Assembly (NCBI GenBank): GCA_049299895.1
Contig: JBAQYF010000026.1
Coordinates: forward strand, 62,001-126,000
DNA: 64,000 bases
Direction: 5' to 3'
From: CAIYYO01 sp049299895
GTDB lineage: Archaea; Altiarchaeota; Altiarchaeia; IMC4; QMZM01
Shown: in pieces, positions 15,750 to 24,893 of the stretch
Layout of the letters: every line of letters starts with the position of its first letter
Position numbering within the stretch: the first letter of the stretch is position 1
Translations under genes and position numbers: made by a program
Notes under the pieces: model-generated
What the model saw: the letters and a program-made list of their open reading frames with translations, nothing else
What the model was told of the DNA's origin: nothing
Databases searched by the model: none

Positions 15750-16439
15750 TCAGACCAATAACTCCTTTTTCGTTTCGTTCACTGCGCCGTCCACTACGGT
15801 TTTCCGCGTTATCGTCCCCTTCCGCTTCGCATTTAACCGTGCCTTAGCGGCATCGTTCTTGTATTGCTCCGGTATGACGAGTTCACTGATCGTGAATTCA
15901 TGCGAGACCATCATCTCCTTATAGTCTTTTTTTCCGCAATCGAAGCATACGTCGCTTGCGACCGCATCTGCCATTCCGGCATCCAGCGTAGAGGTGAAGA
16001 ATTCCCCGTCTTTCTGCGACCCGGGCTTCGGCGGCTTCTTTTTTGTTTTCAGTTTTGCCTTGCCGGACTGCAAGTCCAGATAGAACGTTGCTTCCTTGTT
16101 CGCATTATACAGTTCCAGAAGGGCCTTTGCGTCCGCTTCACCCTTTATTTCGGTGATGTATACTCCTAGCTTCTTTTTTGATTTGGAGGCAAGGTCGGTC
16201 TTGATTTCGTTCTTTGAAAAGACGTTTCCTGCGGCCATGATCTTCCCGGCGCTCGCCTTGAGAATGACGCCAACCAGAGTATCTGTGTATTCGTATGATC
16301 CGTTTATCTTCAAAGAATTTCCGGCTTTCTTTACGCTGATCATTGGGCCTGCAAAGGTTCCCTTGCTGTATTTGACGAATTTTGCGTGCACATGTTCCTG
16401 GTTTGCGTTTCCGGTGATTAGGTCTTTTATGTAGTCCAT
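15750..16439 (-). CDS. conserved-looking archaeal protein of unknown function
   Basis: The 229-residue protein begins MDYIKDLITGNANQEHVHAK and has a strand-rich first part ('VKYSKGTFAGP', 'SLKINGSYEYTDT') and a Lys-rich linker (KTKKKPPKPG, about residues 130-140). Its second part contains a lone C-x2-C (VCFDCGKK, about residues 164-167). It lacks a signal peptide. The sequence has the look of a conserved archaeal hypothetical; a nucleic-acid role is only a guess from its basic character. Its ATG is separated by one base from the stop of the upstream lipoprotein gene, so the two are translated together. Confidence 0.6.
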   Translation of the reverse strand: MDYIKDLITGNANQEHVHAKFVKYSKGTFAGPMISVKKAGNSLKINGSYEYTDTLVGVILKASAGKIMAAGNVFSKNEIKTDLASKSKKKLGVYITEIKGEADAKALLELYNANKEATFYLDLQSGKAKLKTKKKPPKPGSQKDGEFFTSTLDAGMADAVASDVCFDCGKKDYKEMMVSHEFTISELVIPEQYKNDAAKARLNAKRKGTITRKTVVDGAVNETKKELLV

Positions 16440-16440
16440 T

Positions 16441-17871
16441 TTATTCCACTAACTTGTTTTTATCTCTTAGGTATTGCATTATTTTTGTGTTATTTCTTGG
16501 GTCTACTCCTTTATAATATGAGGGTCCGGGGTAGCCTGCATCTATCCTTACGGAGTCGTCGGATACTATCGACAGGATGTCCAGGAGTACGATCCCGCTG
16601 TTTGAAGAAGAGGATAGGCTTGACCAGAACGTGCCGGAGTATATCTCTACTCCGTCGATCCTGACTGAAAACGCCTTCAGGTAGAGGCCTCCGAGTTTCG
16701 GCACGAGTTTCCCGTCCTCTTCTTCGTAGAGTATCTTGGAGCGCATCACGCGCAGTCCGTCCTCCGTGAGTTTTATTACGTGATTTGTCTTGTTGTAGGA
16801 GACGATGTCATCTTCCGATATTACCGGGTTCTGTCCCTGGTATATGCCAAAACCTGTACCGATCACAGGCGGCTGAGGAGTATCCTTCCCGGTGAGTTTT
16901 ACCAGCACATACAAAGAGCGTATGGTCTTCGCGGGTTCAGGAGTTATTTTCAGTTCTATCAGACGGTCGTATTCATCCTGCGACAAACGATAGACAAGGT
17001 TTCCTTTGCCTGTCTCGATCTTTTGGAATATGTCTTCCCAGATGTCTGCGAATGCCTGCGCTTCTGTTCTTGCATACCCAAGTTTTATCAGGTCTCCGGC
17101 ATAATCGACTTTTGCCGGAACCTGCCGGAGCGGAACAGTGACCGTCTCTCCGGCTCCTATCTTCGGTACGAGGTCGGAGTATATGTTCTTTCCAAGGAGC
17201 TTGTTGTAATTAGACGGAACGATTACTATCAGGTCGTACACTGGATAGCTTCCCTTGTTTTCGATGAGCGCTTCCTTTTTGTCCGCGTTATATATCAGGC
17301 GTATTTTGTTTTCGTAGTTTATCACGCCTTCATAGAAGAGGGACCTGCTTTTTTGTTTCCTGTATTGCAGGGTATCCGCATCAACGTTGTTTATATCCGT
17401 GAGGATCCCGGACGGATACGTTATTCCGCTATCTTCTCCCGTGATCTGCACGTTCTCCCATACGAAGGAATTATCGGCGGATTCCGCCGCAGGATATGAT
17501 TCCGTCGGCCACCCGCTTCTGAAAACAACTTTCGCGTCAAATGAACCTGCGTCTTCGGAATGAATGTATATTACAGGCTCTTTTACTACTGGGAGATCGG
17601 GTAAAGTGGTTGGTGCGGACAACAACGCATATGACGTATCCAGGCTCTGGCCCAGGAGAACGCCCCATTCGTGCACTTCCAATTCTCCGGCCTGTTGGAT
17701 TGTAGTAGTTGTAATAGCATAAGAGGTGGTAGTTACTCCATAGGTAGTCTGAAGAATCGTAGTACCCGGTTCCTGGGTCGTAGTGGTTGTTGTCTCTGTT
17801 TGCGTGTTTTCCTGCACGCATCCGCAGGCGAATAACAGAATGGCGAGCGCCAGGACTAATTGGTTTTTCAT
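16441..17871 (-). CDS. predicted lipoprotein with Thr-rich N-terminal stalk
   Basis: The 476-residue protein starts with a lipoprotein-type signal (MKNQLVLALAILLFACGC; Cys18 the likely modified residue). A Thr-rich stalk (about 22-60) and a large beta-rich extracellular domain follow. Segments such as 'ELEVHEWGVLLGQ', 'VPLRQVPAKVDYAG' and 'VLVKLTGKDTPQP' indicate a folded exported domain of about 400 residues; I do not recognise it. Proteins beginning 'VHEWGV' with similar layout occur in other microbes as hypothetical exported proteins. It stands upstream of the 229-residue unknown gene with a 1-nt gap. Confidence 0.7.
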   Translation of the reverse strand: MKNQLVLALAILLFACGCVQENTQTETTTTTTQEPGTTILQTTYGVTTTSYAITTTTIQQAGELEVHEWGVLLGQSLDTSYALLSAPTTLPDLPVVKEPVIYIHSEDAGSFDAKVVFRSGWPTESYPAAESADNSFVWENVQITGEDSGITYPSGILTDINNVDADTLQYRKQKSRSLFYEGVINYENKIRLIYNADKKEALIENKGSYPVYDLIVIVPSNYNKLLGKNIYSDLVPKIGAGETVTVPLRQVPAKVDYAGDLIKLGYARTEAQAFADIWEDIFQKIETGKGNLVYRLSQDEYDRLIELKITPEPAKTIRSLYVLVKLTGKDTPQPPVIGTGFGIYQGQNPVISEDDIVSYNKTNHVIKLTEDGLRVMRSKILYEEEDGKLVPKLGGLYLKAFSVRIDGVEIYSGTFWSSLSSSSNSGIVLLDILSIVSDDSVRIDAGYPGPSYYKGVDPRNNTKIMQYLRDKNKLVE

Positions 17872-17940
17872 TTTTGGGATAGCGTTTAATATGATGGCTT
17901 CTATCCCTAAAAAAACAGAAAGAAAAAAAAAGCCTGCTGT

Positions 17941-19023
17941 CTAAGGCAGCATTTTCTTCTTCTTTATTTTCTCAGGCAGGTATTCTTCGGCCACGAATTC
18001 TAACGACTTGGAGGCAAGGGCCTGCTGTTCCAACCTGACTCCCATGTCCACCATGAGCTGCAGTTCCTCTTTCCATTCCTTTTTCTGGAACCACGGATAG
18101 ACCTGTAGTTCGGATATCCTCTTCTTGTCTACGTCTTTTAATTTCTCTGTCACTTTGTCGAGGCCGTATTCCTTTATGTCGGTCATGGTCATGCCGACGA
18201 ACTGGACGTTCGGGGTTCCCAGCCTTCTGGATTCGTGGGCGAGGGCCATGGATCCTGCTTTCAGGACCGAATAGATGTAGTATCCCCACGGGTCTCCGTC
18301 CGTGAATACGATGACTGGCAGCTTTAGTTCCGTGTTTATCCTGTGTACGAGCCTTCTTATTCCCCGGGCGGCCTGCCCTTTGGTGGCCATCATTATGCAG
18401 TTGTTGTTTATGTGGTATTTTTCTTCTACCAGCCGGTCGAACATCGCTGCTGTTTCTATGACCAGGACGTAATCCGCTTTCACGTCGGTGAATTTGTAGT
18501 GCTCGACGATAGATGGAATAGCTAGACCGCTTCTTCCGAGTTTTGAGCAATCTATCTTGTCTCCGGAGTCTTCGATGGTTATCTTTCCGATTATCGTCCC
18601 TTTGTCGTCTGCTTTCAGATGTAGTTCTTCACGGAGTACTCCGAGCATTGTTTCCAAGTCGACTATGAGCGGGTCTGATTCGTCCTGTCCTTCGAAGGTG
18701 TTTTCCTTGGTCTCGGCTATCGCATGTTTTAGCTGGTAATACAATTCCCTGATGCTGGCCGTCTTGTCCCTGTCCACGAGTTCCTTGCATTTGGCGGCTA
18801 TCAGGACGCTCTGCATGAATTTTTTTGTGTGGGCCAGATTCATGTAGTTTCTTGTGGATTTTTTGTCTCCGAGTTCTAAGATGTTCGTCGAGGGATTGAA
18901 TACCACGTTGTTTAAGCCTCTCTGGGGGACCTTCATCTTGGGCACTTCGTTCTTCTTTATTTCTTCAAGCAGTTCGTCCCCGAATGTGGCCAACCTGGAT
19001 ATTACTTCTTCTCTTCTGGTCAT
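17941..19023 (-). CDS. top6A: DNA topoisomerase VI subunit A (Spo11-like)
   Basis: From ATG 19023 the protein has 360 residues. It shows the winged-helix (CAP-like) domain with the tyrosine pair Tyr95-Tyr96 in 'SIRELYYQL', one of which is the DNA-cleaving residue, and a Toprim domain with Glu190 ('VLVIETAAM') and the Asp242-x-Asp244 pair in 'FTDGDPWGYYIY'. With subunit B it makes the A2B2 type IIB topoisomerase that relaxes supercoils and decatenates. The start is set by the strong GGAGGA element at the end of the subunit B gene; only one base separates the B stop from this ATG. A longer frame with an Arg-rich start is less likely. Confidence 0.97.
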   Translation of the reverse strand: MTRREEVISRLATFGDELLEEIKKNEVPKMKVPQRGLNNVVFNPSTNILELGDKKSTRNYMNLAHTKKFMQSVLIAAKCKELVDRDKTASIRELYYQLKHAIAETKENTFEGQDESDPLIVDLETMLGVLREELHLKADDKGTIIGKITIEDSGDKIDCSKLGRSGLAIPSIVEHYKFTDVKADYVLVIETAAMFDRLVEEKYHINNNCIMMATKGQAARGIRRLVHRINTELKLPVIVFTDGDPWGYYIYSVLKAGSMALAHESRRLGTPNVQFVGMTMTDIKEYGLDKVTEKLKDVDKKRISELQVYPWFQKKEWKEELQLMVDMGVRLEQQALASKSLEFVAEEYLPEKIKKKKMLP

Positions 19024-19024
19024 T

Positions 19025-20752
19025 TTATTCCTCCTTCTCCTCCGACTCACCCTCGATCAATACGTCTCCCTGAGCTTCCAGGGGGATTGCCGCTCCATTC
19101 TCGTCCTCTGCGTCTTCCAGCATCTCAAGCTCGTTTGCGAGTTTTATCTTCTCTTCTATAAGTGTGGTAAGCTCCTGGTACACCTTTTTGGCGTCAACGT
19201 TCTTCCCGGACAATCTAGCCAGTCCCTCGGCCAGCTCTGTTCCGTATTTTAGGAGCATCTGTCTTCTTGCCTCCTTTTCTCCTTCGCGTCTCTGCCGGGA
19301 GTAGAACATCTGGAATTTTCTTGCGACATCCATCAGTGCGAATTTTATCTCTTTTACGACTTCGGCTTCGTAGGCGACCGTCTGCTTTCCAGCGGACGTG
19401 TACGGGATGTAGGTGGATATCAGGTTTATGAAAATTGTTATGGGGGAGTTATCAAATTCCTTTATCCCGTAACGCTTCCAGTCCACTTCCTTGACCGCCT
19501 CCGTGAGAGCGCATCCTCCTGCGTCGAACAGCAGAGGTGAACGGTTGGCGAATCTCATTATCTCCGCTTTTATCCCTCCTTCTACCGGCCTTCCGGCATG
19601 TCCTCCGTATGCAAGAGCGACTTCCACCTGGAAGGGTATTCCCCCGGAGTAGACCTTCGGGGGCCTTGTCAGGACGAACTGGAATTCCGGGTCAAGGATA
19701 TTGAGTACCGCTTTTGTTATGTGGTCCTCGGCAATGGGCTGCAGCCCCTCTGTTGCCGGGGCGAGGAACTTGATGGATTCAATTGCTTTTACTATCTCTT
19801 CGCATTCGGCCCACGTAAGCTTCCTGGGATTCTTGTTCATGTCGAGCTTGTAGACTTCGACTATCTGCCCCTTTACTTCCCGTTTCTCCTTTCCTATCAG
19901 TTCCTGTATCTCCTTTACTTTGCCGCTGCTCATACGGGAGAATTCGCCAACTAAAAAAGAACTGATCTTGTTTGCGCTCGTCTGCTTGGAAAGATTCACA
20001 AGATCGTCCACTTCTATACCCTTGGGGTGGGGCTTTTGCGATTCCGGGGGCTTGGGTATGACGTCCACGGAACGTTCGAATACTGTTTTACGCCCTTCAG
20101 GGTCTATGAGAGATATCCTCGCGTGCGGGTTTGCAAGGGCCGTTCTCTTCAGGTACTCATATGGCCCGGTATCGGACAGGTTGAATTTGACGCTTTTTAC
20201 CTCGCCTTCTATCTCCGTTCCGCGCCAGTACTCACTGTACTCGGTCTGCTCTATCATGTCCGCAGAGTTCTTGGTTATGTCTATCATGAGTTTTACCGCG
20301 TTGACTTTTCCGTCGCCCGTGGAGGTTTTTATGCGCATGGGTTTACCGGTCGTCATCTGGCAGAACATGGTCACTCCGGATACCCCGATACCCTGCTGTC
20401 CTCTGAGCTGAACGTTCCGGTGGAATTTTGTTCCCGCGAGCATCTTTGCAAAGACGTTCGATATGTGCCCCACGGGTATTCCGGGGCCGTTGTCCCTTTC
20501 CAGGAACCTGTAATGTTCGCTTCCGATCTCCCTTATCTCCACTTCGATTTCCGGGAGGATCCCCGATTCTTCGCACGCATCCAGGGAGTTTGTTACGAGT
20601 TCGTGTATTATCGTCGTAAGAGACCTCACCTTTCCGGAGTAGCCCAGGTGTGCTTTATTCTTTCGGAAGAATTCAGTAATCGATACTTCTTTAAAATCCT
20701 TGAATAGATCGTCTGCGGACCGTTCTTTTACGTTTGTTGCTTCCACATCCAT
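19025..20752 (-). CDS. top6B: DNA topoisomerase VI subunit B
   Basis: The 575-residue protein has the GHKL ATPase domain: N-box 'HELVTNSLDAC' (Glu51, Asn55), G1 'DNGPGIP' (87-93) and G2 'RGQQGIGVSG' (117-126). The helix-two-turn-helix and transducer domains follow, including 'LTRPPKVYSGGIPFQVEV' and 'PHPKG'-type segments. An acidic tail ends the protein. ATP-driven dimerisation of B controls DNA passage through the A-subunit break. The transcript carries subunit A next. The start codon is preceded by a TATA-like CATTTAAAGG on the minus strand about 45-55 nt away. Confidence 0.97.
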   Translation of the reverse strand: MDVEATNVKERSADDLFKDFKEVSITEFFRKNKAHLGYSGKVRSLTTIIHELVTNSLDACEESGILPEIEVEIREIGSEHYRFLERDNGPGIPVGHISNVFAKMLAGTKFHRNVQLRGQQGIGVSGVTMFCQMTTGKPMRIKTSTGDGKVNAVKLMIDITKNSADMIEQTEYSEYWRGTEIEGEVKSVKFNLSDTGPYEYLKRTALANPHARISLIDPEGRKTVFERSVDVIPKPPESQKPHPKGIEVDDLVNLSKQTSANKISSFLVGEFSRMSSGKVKEIQELIGKEKREVKGQIVEVYKLDMNKNPRKLTWAECEEIVKAIESIKFLAPATEGLQPIAEDHITKAVLNILDPEFQFVLTRPPKVYSGGIPFQVEVALAYGGHAGRPVEGGIKAEIMRFANRSPLLFDAGGCALTEAVKEVDWKRYGIKEFDNSPITIFINLISTYIPYTSAGKQTVAYEAEVVKEIKFALMDVARKFQMFYSRQRREGEKEARRQMLLKYGTELAEGLARLSGKNVDAKKVYQELTTLIEEKIKLANELEMLEDAEDENGAAIPLEAQGDVLIEGESEEKEE

Positions 20753-20853
20753 TTTGATTAAGCGGCCCTGAAATGGCCTTGTTTAATGATTAGATTACGC
20801 CTTTAAATGTGTAAAAACAAGAATACATCGGCCACAAAAAAAGAAAAAATGTT

Positions 20854-21396
20854 TCAGTTTTTCGGTATTTCCCCGCTCCAGGGAACGTCCCTTCTCGCCG
20901 CGCGGGTCTTCTCCAGCATGCGGTATACGGAAGCGTGCCTTGCGCCGTCGATCAGGAGGAGGATCGCTTCTTTTGCGAGGGCCGTATCGTCGAACGAGCC
21001 TATTATGGCAATGGTCTTGCCGTATATGGAGAGGTAGGCCCCGGAGAGTTCTTCTATGTTCTTCCTGCACCGTCCCTTCTCCCCTATGACCCTGCTCTTT
21101 ATGCGTTCCAGTGATTTCGGGGTGCTCCCGTAATCATGCAAATGCAGTATCTCAAGGGTGTAGTCATCGTTGATTAGTTTGAAAGCTATCTCTGGATTAA
21201 AGCCCCTGCCGATTGCTAGAACTATGTTCCCGGCGATAAGCTCTTCCATGGAGTTTCCTTTGGAACTCTCGACGTTAACGCTCGTTTCCTCGATTGCTAT
21301 CTTTGTATTGGTCCTCTGCTCCAGGTCTTTTTTGATGCATCCTCGCTCCCCTATCAGTACCGCTATCCTTTCCTCGGGAATCTTCAGATATTGCAT
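20854..21396 (-). CDS. KH-domain protein, Pno1/Dim2-like ribosome biogenesis factor
   Basis: From ATG 21396 the protein has 180 residues and two KH domains. The first begins MQYLKIPEERIAVLIGERG, with GxxG at 16-19. The second carries 'SRVIGEKGRCRKNIEELSG' (101-119) and 'SIYGKTIAIIG'. This two-KH arrangement and the 'IGEKGR-RKNIE' segment match archaeal homologues of Pno1/Dim2, which bind the 3' end of small-subunit rRNA during maturation. A longer frame upstream overlaps the divergent radical SAM gene and is not supported. The RIO kinase gene often found beside it is not present here. Confidence 0.9.
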   Translation of the reverse strand: MQYLKIPEERIAVLIGERGCIKKDLEQRTNTKIAIEETSVNVESSKGNSMEELIAGNIVLAIGRGFNPEIAFKLINDDYTLEILHLHDYGSTPKSLERIKSRVIGEKGRCRKNIEELSGAYLSIYGKTIAIIGSFDDTALAKEAILLLIDGARHASVYRMLEKTRAARRDVPWSGEIPKN

Positions 21397-21444
21397 GTAA
21401 TTTATTTGGTCTAGGCAATAATTAATGAGAAAAGGAGTATTCTG

Positions 21445-22461
21445 ATGAAAGAGGCGATGCTTTATAAGAAGGGAGAGCCGGGGAAGGTCGACTGCTTCCT
21501 GTGCGCCCACCGCTGCTCCAATATAAAGGACGGCGGAAAGGGAGTGTGCGGCGTGCGACAGAACGTCAAAGGAACGCTTTATTCGCTCGTCTATGGAAAG
21601 GTAATAGCGGCTCACGTCGATCCGATAGAAAAAAAGCCGTTCTATAATTATCTGCCCGGGAGTTACGCTTATTCAATAGCGACTGCAGGCTGCAATTTCG
21701 GGTGCAGGAACTGCCAGAATTCGGACATAAGCCAGGCGCCAAGGGAGGGCAGAGGCATCATGGGAACGGACATCGAACCTGAGACGATCGTCGAATTGGC
21801 CGGAAAAAGTAGTTGCAAGAGCATCGCTTATACATATACCGAGCCCACGATTTTTTTTGAGTACGCATATGAGGTTTCGAAACTGGCAAGGAAAGCAGGC
21901 CTTTCAAACCTGTTTGTTTCTAACGGCTACATGACAGGGGAGATGCTTGACGCATATCATCCGCTGCTCGATGCCGCCAACATAGACCTTAAAACATTCA
22001 GGGACGATACGTACAAAGACCTGTGCGGCGCCCGTTTGCAGCCGGTCCTTGACTCGCTGAAGAAGTTGAAGAAACAGGGCGTGTGGGTGGAGATAACGAC
22101 CCTCCTCATACCCGGTATAAACGATTCAAAAGAGGAGATAAGAGACATCGCGGAATACATATCAAAAGAACTGGGAAAGGAAACGCCTTGGCATATAAGC
22201 AGGTTCCACCCGGATTATAAATTATTGAATAAACCCCCGACAGCGCCGAAAGCCGTGAGGGACGCAAGAGATGTCGGGATCGCGGCAGGCCTAAAATACG
22301 TTTACGCGGGGAACCTTCCAGGCGATTCGGGAGAGAACACGTATTGCCCTAATTGCGGTGAACTGCTCGTGAACAGGGAGTCATATAACATCCTAAAAAA
22401 CAAGATAATAAAAGACGCCTGCCCTAAATGTAAAACGAAGATAGACGGCAAGTGGAGCTAA
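21445..22461 (+). CDS. amrS: AmmeMemoRadiSam-system radical SAM enzyme (AmrS-like)
   Basis: The 338-residue protein has the AmrS layout: an N-terminal cysteine region (C17-x2-C20, C24, C35), the radical SAM cluster motif C83-x3-C87-x2-C90 ('CNFGCRNC'), 'YTYTEPTIFFEYAYE', 'NIDLKTFRDD' and a C-terminal zinc ribbon ('CPNCG', 'CPKCKTK'). AmrS proteins are linked by genome context to Memo and AMMECR1 homologues and are related to pyruvate formate-lyase activases; the substrate is not established. Neither partner lies in the window. An AAGGAG element lies 7 nt before the ATG. Confidence 0.88.
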   Translation: MKEAMLYKKGEPGKVDCFLCAHRCSNIKDGGKGVCGVRQNVKGTLYSLVYGKVIAAHVDPIEKKPFYNYLPGSYAYSIATAGCNFGCRNCQNSDISQAPREGRGIMGTDIEPETIVELAGKSSCKSIAYTYTEPTIFFEYAYEVSKLARKAGLSNLFVSNGYMTGEMLDAYHPLLDAANIDLKTFRDDTYKDLCGARLQPVLDSLKKLKKQGVWVEITTLLIPGINDSKEEIRDIAEYISKELGKETPWHISRFHPDYKLLNKPPTAPKAVRDARDVGIAAGLKYVYAGNLPGDSGENTYCPNCGELLVNRESYNILKNKIIKDACPKCKTKIDGKWS

Positions 22462-22487
22462 ACTGTTAGAATAAACAGTCTTAAAAC

Positions 22488-23357
22488 ATGGATATAACCC
22501 TTTCACCCACTATTTCAGAGGATGTCTCAGAAAAAATTCTCCAATTTTTTTTAGGACAAAATGCTTACATTGTTTTAGGAATGATGCTTTTCTTTTTATT
22601 AGTGGGATACACAATTGTCCTCGGAAGGTATGTATATAAAGACAAGTTGAAGTTGCTGAAGGAGTTCCAGTTTTCTGATAAAATCATTTTATCCATAACA
22701 ATTGGCCTTTTTTCAGTTATCAACGCATTTCTTGCATTTATTGCATTAATACTCCCCTTTTTTTCGTTCGTAGGTGGAGTAAGCAAGAGCCCAGATATAC
22801 CTATTGATTCACTTATTTTCTCCGTTTTACTATTTATTTTAGCCATAGCAAATGGGTACGTAGTCTATAAAATTATTGACAGAAACAATAGCAAAAACGC
22901 CAGATTCCTACACAATGAAATATTCATGTATATTGTTACTTCAATTAAAATTTCGGCGTTATTGATAGTTTTCCTGCTAATTGAAATGTCACTGCTCTCT
23001 TTTAGGGATACTAATGAACCGAGTTATCTCATTTTCATAGTGATAATTCTTTTTATGATCCCTGTAGACAAAACCAGAATCAATAACTGGATGACAGAGT
23101 TGTCCAATAGCATAATCTCTCATCAAAAAGCAGTTACAGAACTTAGAGGTAAGAGATTAATATTATTATTCTTGTTATACTTGCTTTTGTTATTCGTATT
23201 CATTTCAATTACTTACTGGTACGTCGTCAACGTCTCCATTCCAAGCACATCGAAACTATGGACCGAGTTACCAAACCTTATTTTATTGCTTTTAACGATG
23301 TTTATTTCAGTTAAAATGGCGATTAGTCTTTTTTCAAAACAAGATTCAAAAGAATAA
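22488..23357 (+). CDS. multi-pass membrane protein of unknown function, AT-rich gene
   Basis: The 289-residue protein has about six hydrophobic segments (approximately residues 28-48, 63-90, 108-130, 148-168, 178-195, 223-245 and 260-280) and short charged loops. No family recognised. The coding sequence is visibly richer in A and T than its neighbours, with many AAA, ATT and TTA codons, which suggests recent arrival or relaxed codon selection. It sits between amrS and cca on the same strand, 26 nt after one and 2 nt before the other, so it is within an apparent operon. Confidence 0.6.
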   Translation: MDITLSPTISEDVSEKILQFFLGQNAYIVLGMMLFFLLVGYTIVLGRYVYKDKLKLLKEFQFSDKIILSITIGLFSVINAFLAFIALILPFFSFVGGVSKSPDIPIDSLIFSVLLFILAIANGYVVYKIIDRNNSKNARFLHNEIFMYIVTSIKISALLIVFLLIEMSLLSFRDTNEPSYLIFIVIILFMIPVDKTRINNWMTELSNSIISHQKAVTELRGKRLILLFLLYLLLLFVFISITYWYVVNVSIPSTSKLWTELPNLILLLLTMFISVKMAISLFSKQDSKE

Positions 23358-23359
23358 AG

Positions 23360-24706
23360 ATGGAAAAACTGTTTAAAGAGATCTTAAAGGAGATCACCCC
23401 AACTGAGGATGAACACGCAGAAGAGCATAAGCTCGTCGAAGACATAAGCAAGCGCCTGCGCAAGTATGATGTTACGCCGATACTCGTGGGGTCTCTTGCG
23501 AAGGGTACGGACATTCGGAACAATAAGGATATTGACATTTTCATAATGTTCCCCGAGGATACGTCCCGGGAGGAACTGGAAAAACGCGGACTGGATATTG
23601 GGAAGAAAGTTTTCGCGGAATTGGAGATACCCTATGAGATCGACTACGCCGAGCATCCTTATATCTCCGGGACGTTCGGCAGGCACATGATTGAGATCGT
23701 TCCCTGCTATGACACAAAAGAGGTGAAGTCCGCAGTGGACCGCACGCCTTATCACACGCATTACGTCAAGAAGAAGCTTGCAAGAGACCCCCTGATGCGG
23801 GACAATATCAGGCTCCTCAAGCAATTCATGAAGGGAGCAGACGTGTACGGAGCGGAGGAAAAGGTACGGGGCTTCTCGGGGTATCTGGCCGAATTATTGG
23901 TAATAAACTACGGCTCATTTGAAAAGGTACTCTCGGCTGCGGCGGACTGGAGATTCGGACAGGCCCTTGACCCGGAAAACCTCTGGAAGGATATCGGCGC
24001 TATCGGCTATTTTTTCAAGGGAGCTGACCTCATCATCGTCGACCCTGTGGACAAGGACAGGAACGCTGCCGCCGCCGTGTCAAAGCAGAAGCTCTCCGAG
24101 TACATTGTCGCAGCAAGAGAATTTATTATAGGTCCGGACAGGAAATATTTCTTCCCGGATGAAAGGATCGTGCCGGACAGAAAAGCGCTTAAAAAGAAGA
24201 TAGAAGAACGAGGCACGAAACTTGTCGCGCTTGAATTCACGCACAAGGCGATCAATCCAAACATGCTCTATTCACAGCTACGTAAGACGCAGGATTCTGT
24301 GACAAAAAAAATAGAGGAGCAAAATTTTAAGGTCCTTAAATCAGAGATATGGACCGACGAGGAAAGCATGTCGGTTATCCTATTTGACCTGGAGATATTC
24401 TGCCTTCCCAGGGTGAGACAGCATATCGGCCCGCCTATTGATAAGGCCTTGAAAGAGCAGGAGAAGTTCCTTGAGAAATACAGAAAATACGTGCCTTACA
24501 TTAAAGAAGATCGCTGGGTTGCGGATATCAAAAGGACCTATACTGGAATAGAGGAGCTATTCCCGGAGATAATCAAGAACAGGAGCGGATTCGGCAAGAC
24601 CCTAAGGGATCTCCCGGATGCGAAAATGCTATCCTGCGACGACCTGCTTAAAACGAAAAACCCAGAGCTTCTGAAAGTGCTGGACAGGTTGACAACGCCG
24701 CTATAA
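23360..24706 (+). CDS. cca: CCA-adding enzyme (archaeal class I tRNA nucleotidyltransferase)
   Basis: The 448-residue protein has the class I nucleotidyltransferase head 'LVGSLAKGTDIRNNKDIDIFI' (read as LVGSLAKGTD then KDIDIF), with catalytic carboxylates in DID and a third in 'HMIEIVPCY'. It also has the archaeal 'TPYHTHYVKK' segment and the tail domain with 'RGTKLVALEF' and 'FCLPRVRQHIGPP'. It adds or repairs the 3' CCA of tRNA without a template. The ATG is 2 nt after the stop of the AT-rich gene. The gene converges on secY, and the gap between them carries the duplicated secY 3' ends. Confidence 0.97.
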   Translation: MEKLFKEILKEITPTEDEHAEEHKLVEDISKRLRKYDVTPILVGSLAKGTDIRNNKDIDIFIMFPEDTSREELEKRGLDIGKKVFAELEIPYEIDYAEHPYISGTFGRHMIEIVPCYDTKEVKSAVDRTPYHTHYVKKKLARDPLMRDNIRLLKQFMKGADVYGAEEKVRGFSGYLAELLVINYGSFEKVLSAAADWRFGQALDPENLWKDIGAIGYFFKGADLIIVDPVDKDRNAAAAVSKQKLSEYIVAAREFIIGPDRKYFFPDERIVPDRKALKKKIEERGTKLVALEFTHKAINPNMLYSQLRKTQDSVTKKIEEQNFKVLKSEIWTDEESMSVILFDLEIFCLPRVRQHIGPPIDKALKEQEKFLEKYRKYVPYIKEDRWVADIKRTYTGIEELFPEIIKNRSGFGKTLRDLPDAKMLSCDDLLKTKNPELLKVLDRLTTPL

Positions 24707-24741
24707 AACAAAGAAAAATATAATAGAAGCCGCAGATAAGT

Positions 24742-24772
24742 CAACACTGCCGGCTTTAGAGCCAGCACGTTG
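24742..24772. terminator. imperfect hairpin downstream of the orphan secY tail
   Basis: CAAC at 24742-24745 pairs with GTTG at 24769-24772. Inside it TGC/GCA and GGCT/AGCC pair around a short TTAG loop. On the minus strand it follows a pyrimidine-rich stretch that resembles the one after the true secY stop. On the plus strand it lies 36 nt after the cca stop. It may be a terminator for either gene. Confidence 0.45.
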
Positions 24773-24823
24773 TCGGAAAGAAAGAAAAAATAAGAACAAC
24801 CCCCAATATTCAACTCACTGAAT

Positions 24824-24889
24824 TTACACCTTGCCCATAAACTTTCTGAACGCAGGGTGCATGTCTGCCATCTGTTCTTTCTCTATTTC
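24824..24889 (-). pseudogene. orphan second copy of the secY 3' end
   Basis: On the minus strand this reads 21 codons and TAA, identical in protein sequence to the last 21 residues of the adjacent secY (ending HPAFRKFMGKV). It differs from secY at five bases: His CAC/CAT, Pro CCT/CCA, Ala GCG/GCA, Lys AAG/AAA and Val GTG/GTA. All five are third-position and synonymous. Upstream in frame the text diverges at once (GWR) and reaches a stop within eight more codons, with no start codon, so it cannot encode SecY. Sequence after the stop also resembles the secY 3' untranslated region. Confidence 0.9.
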
Positions 24890-24893
24890 TCTC

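Noticed and set aside
21397..21615. Upstream extension of the Pno1-like KH protein
   Set aside because: It overlaps the divergent radical SAM gene, whose start has a good ribosome binding site; the KH protein family begins at ATG 21396.
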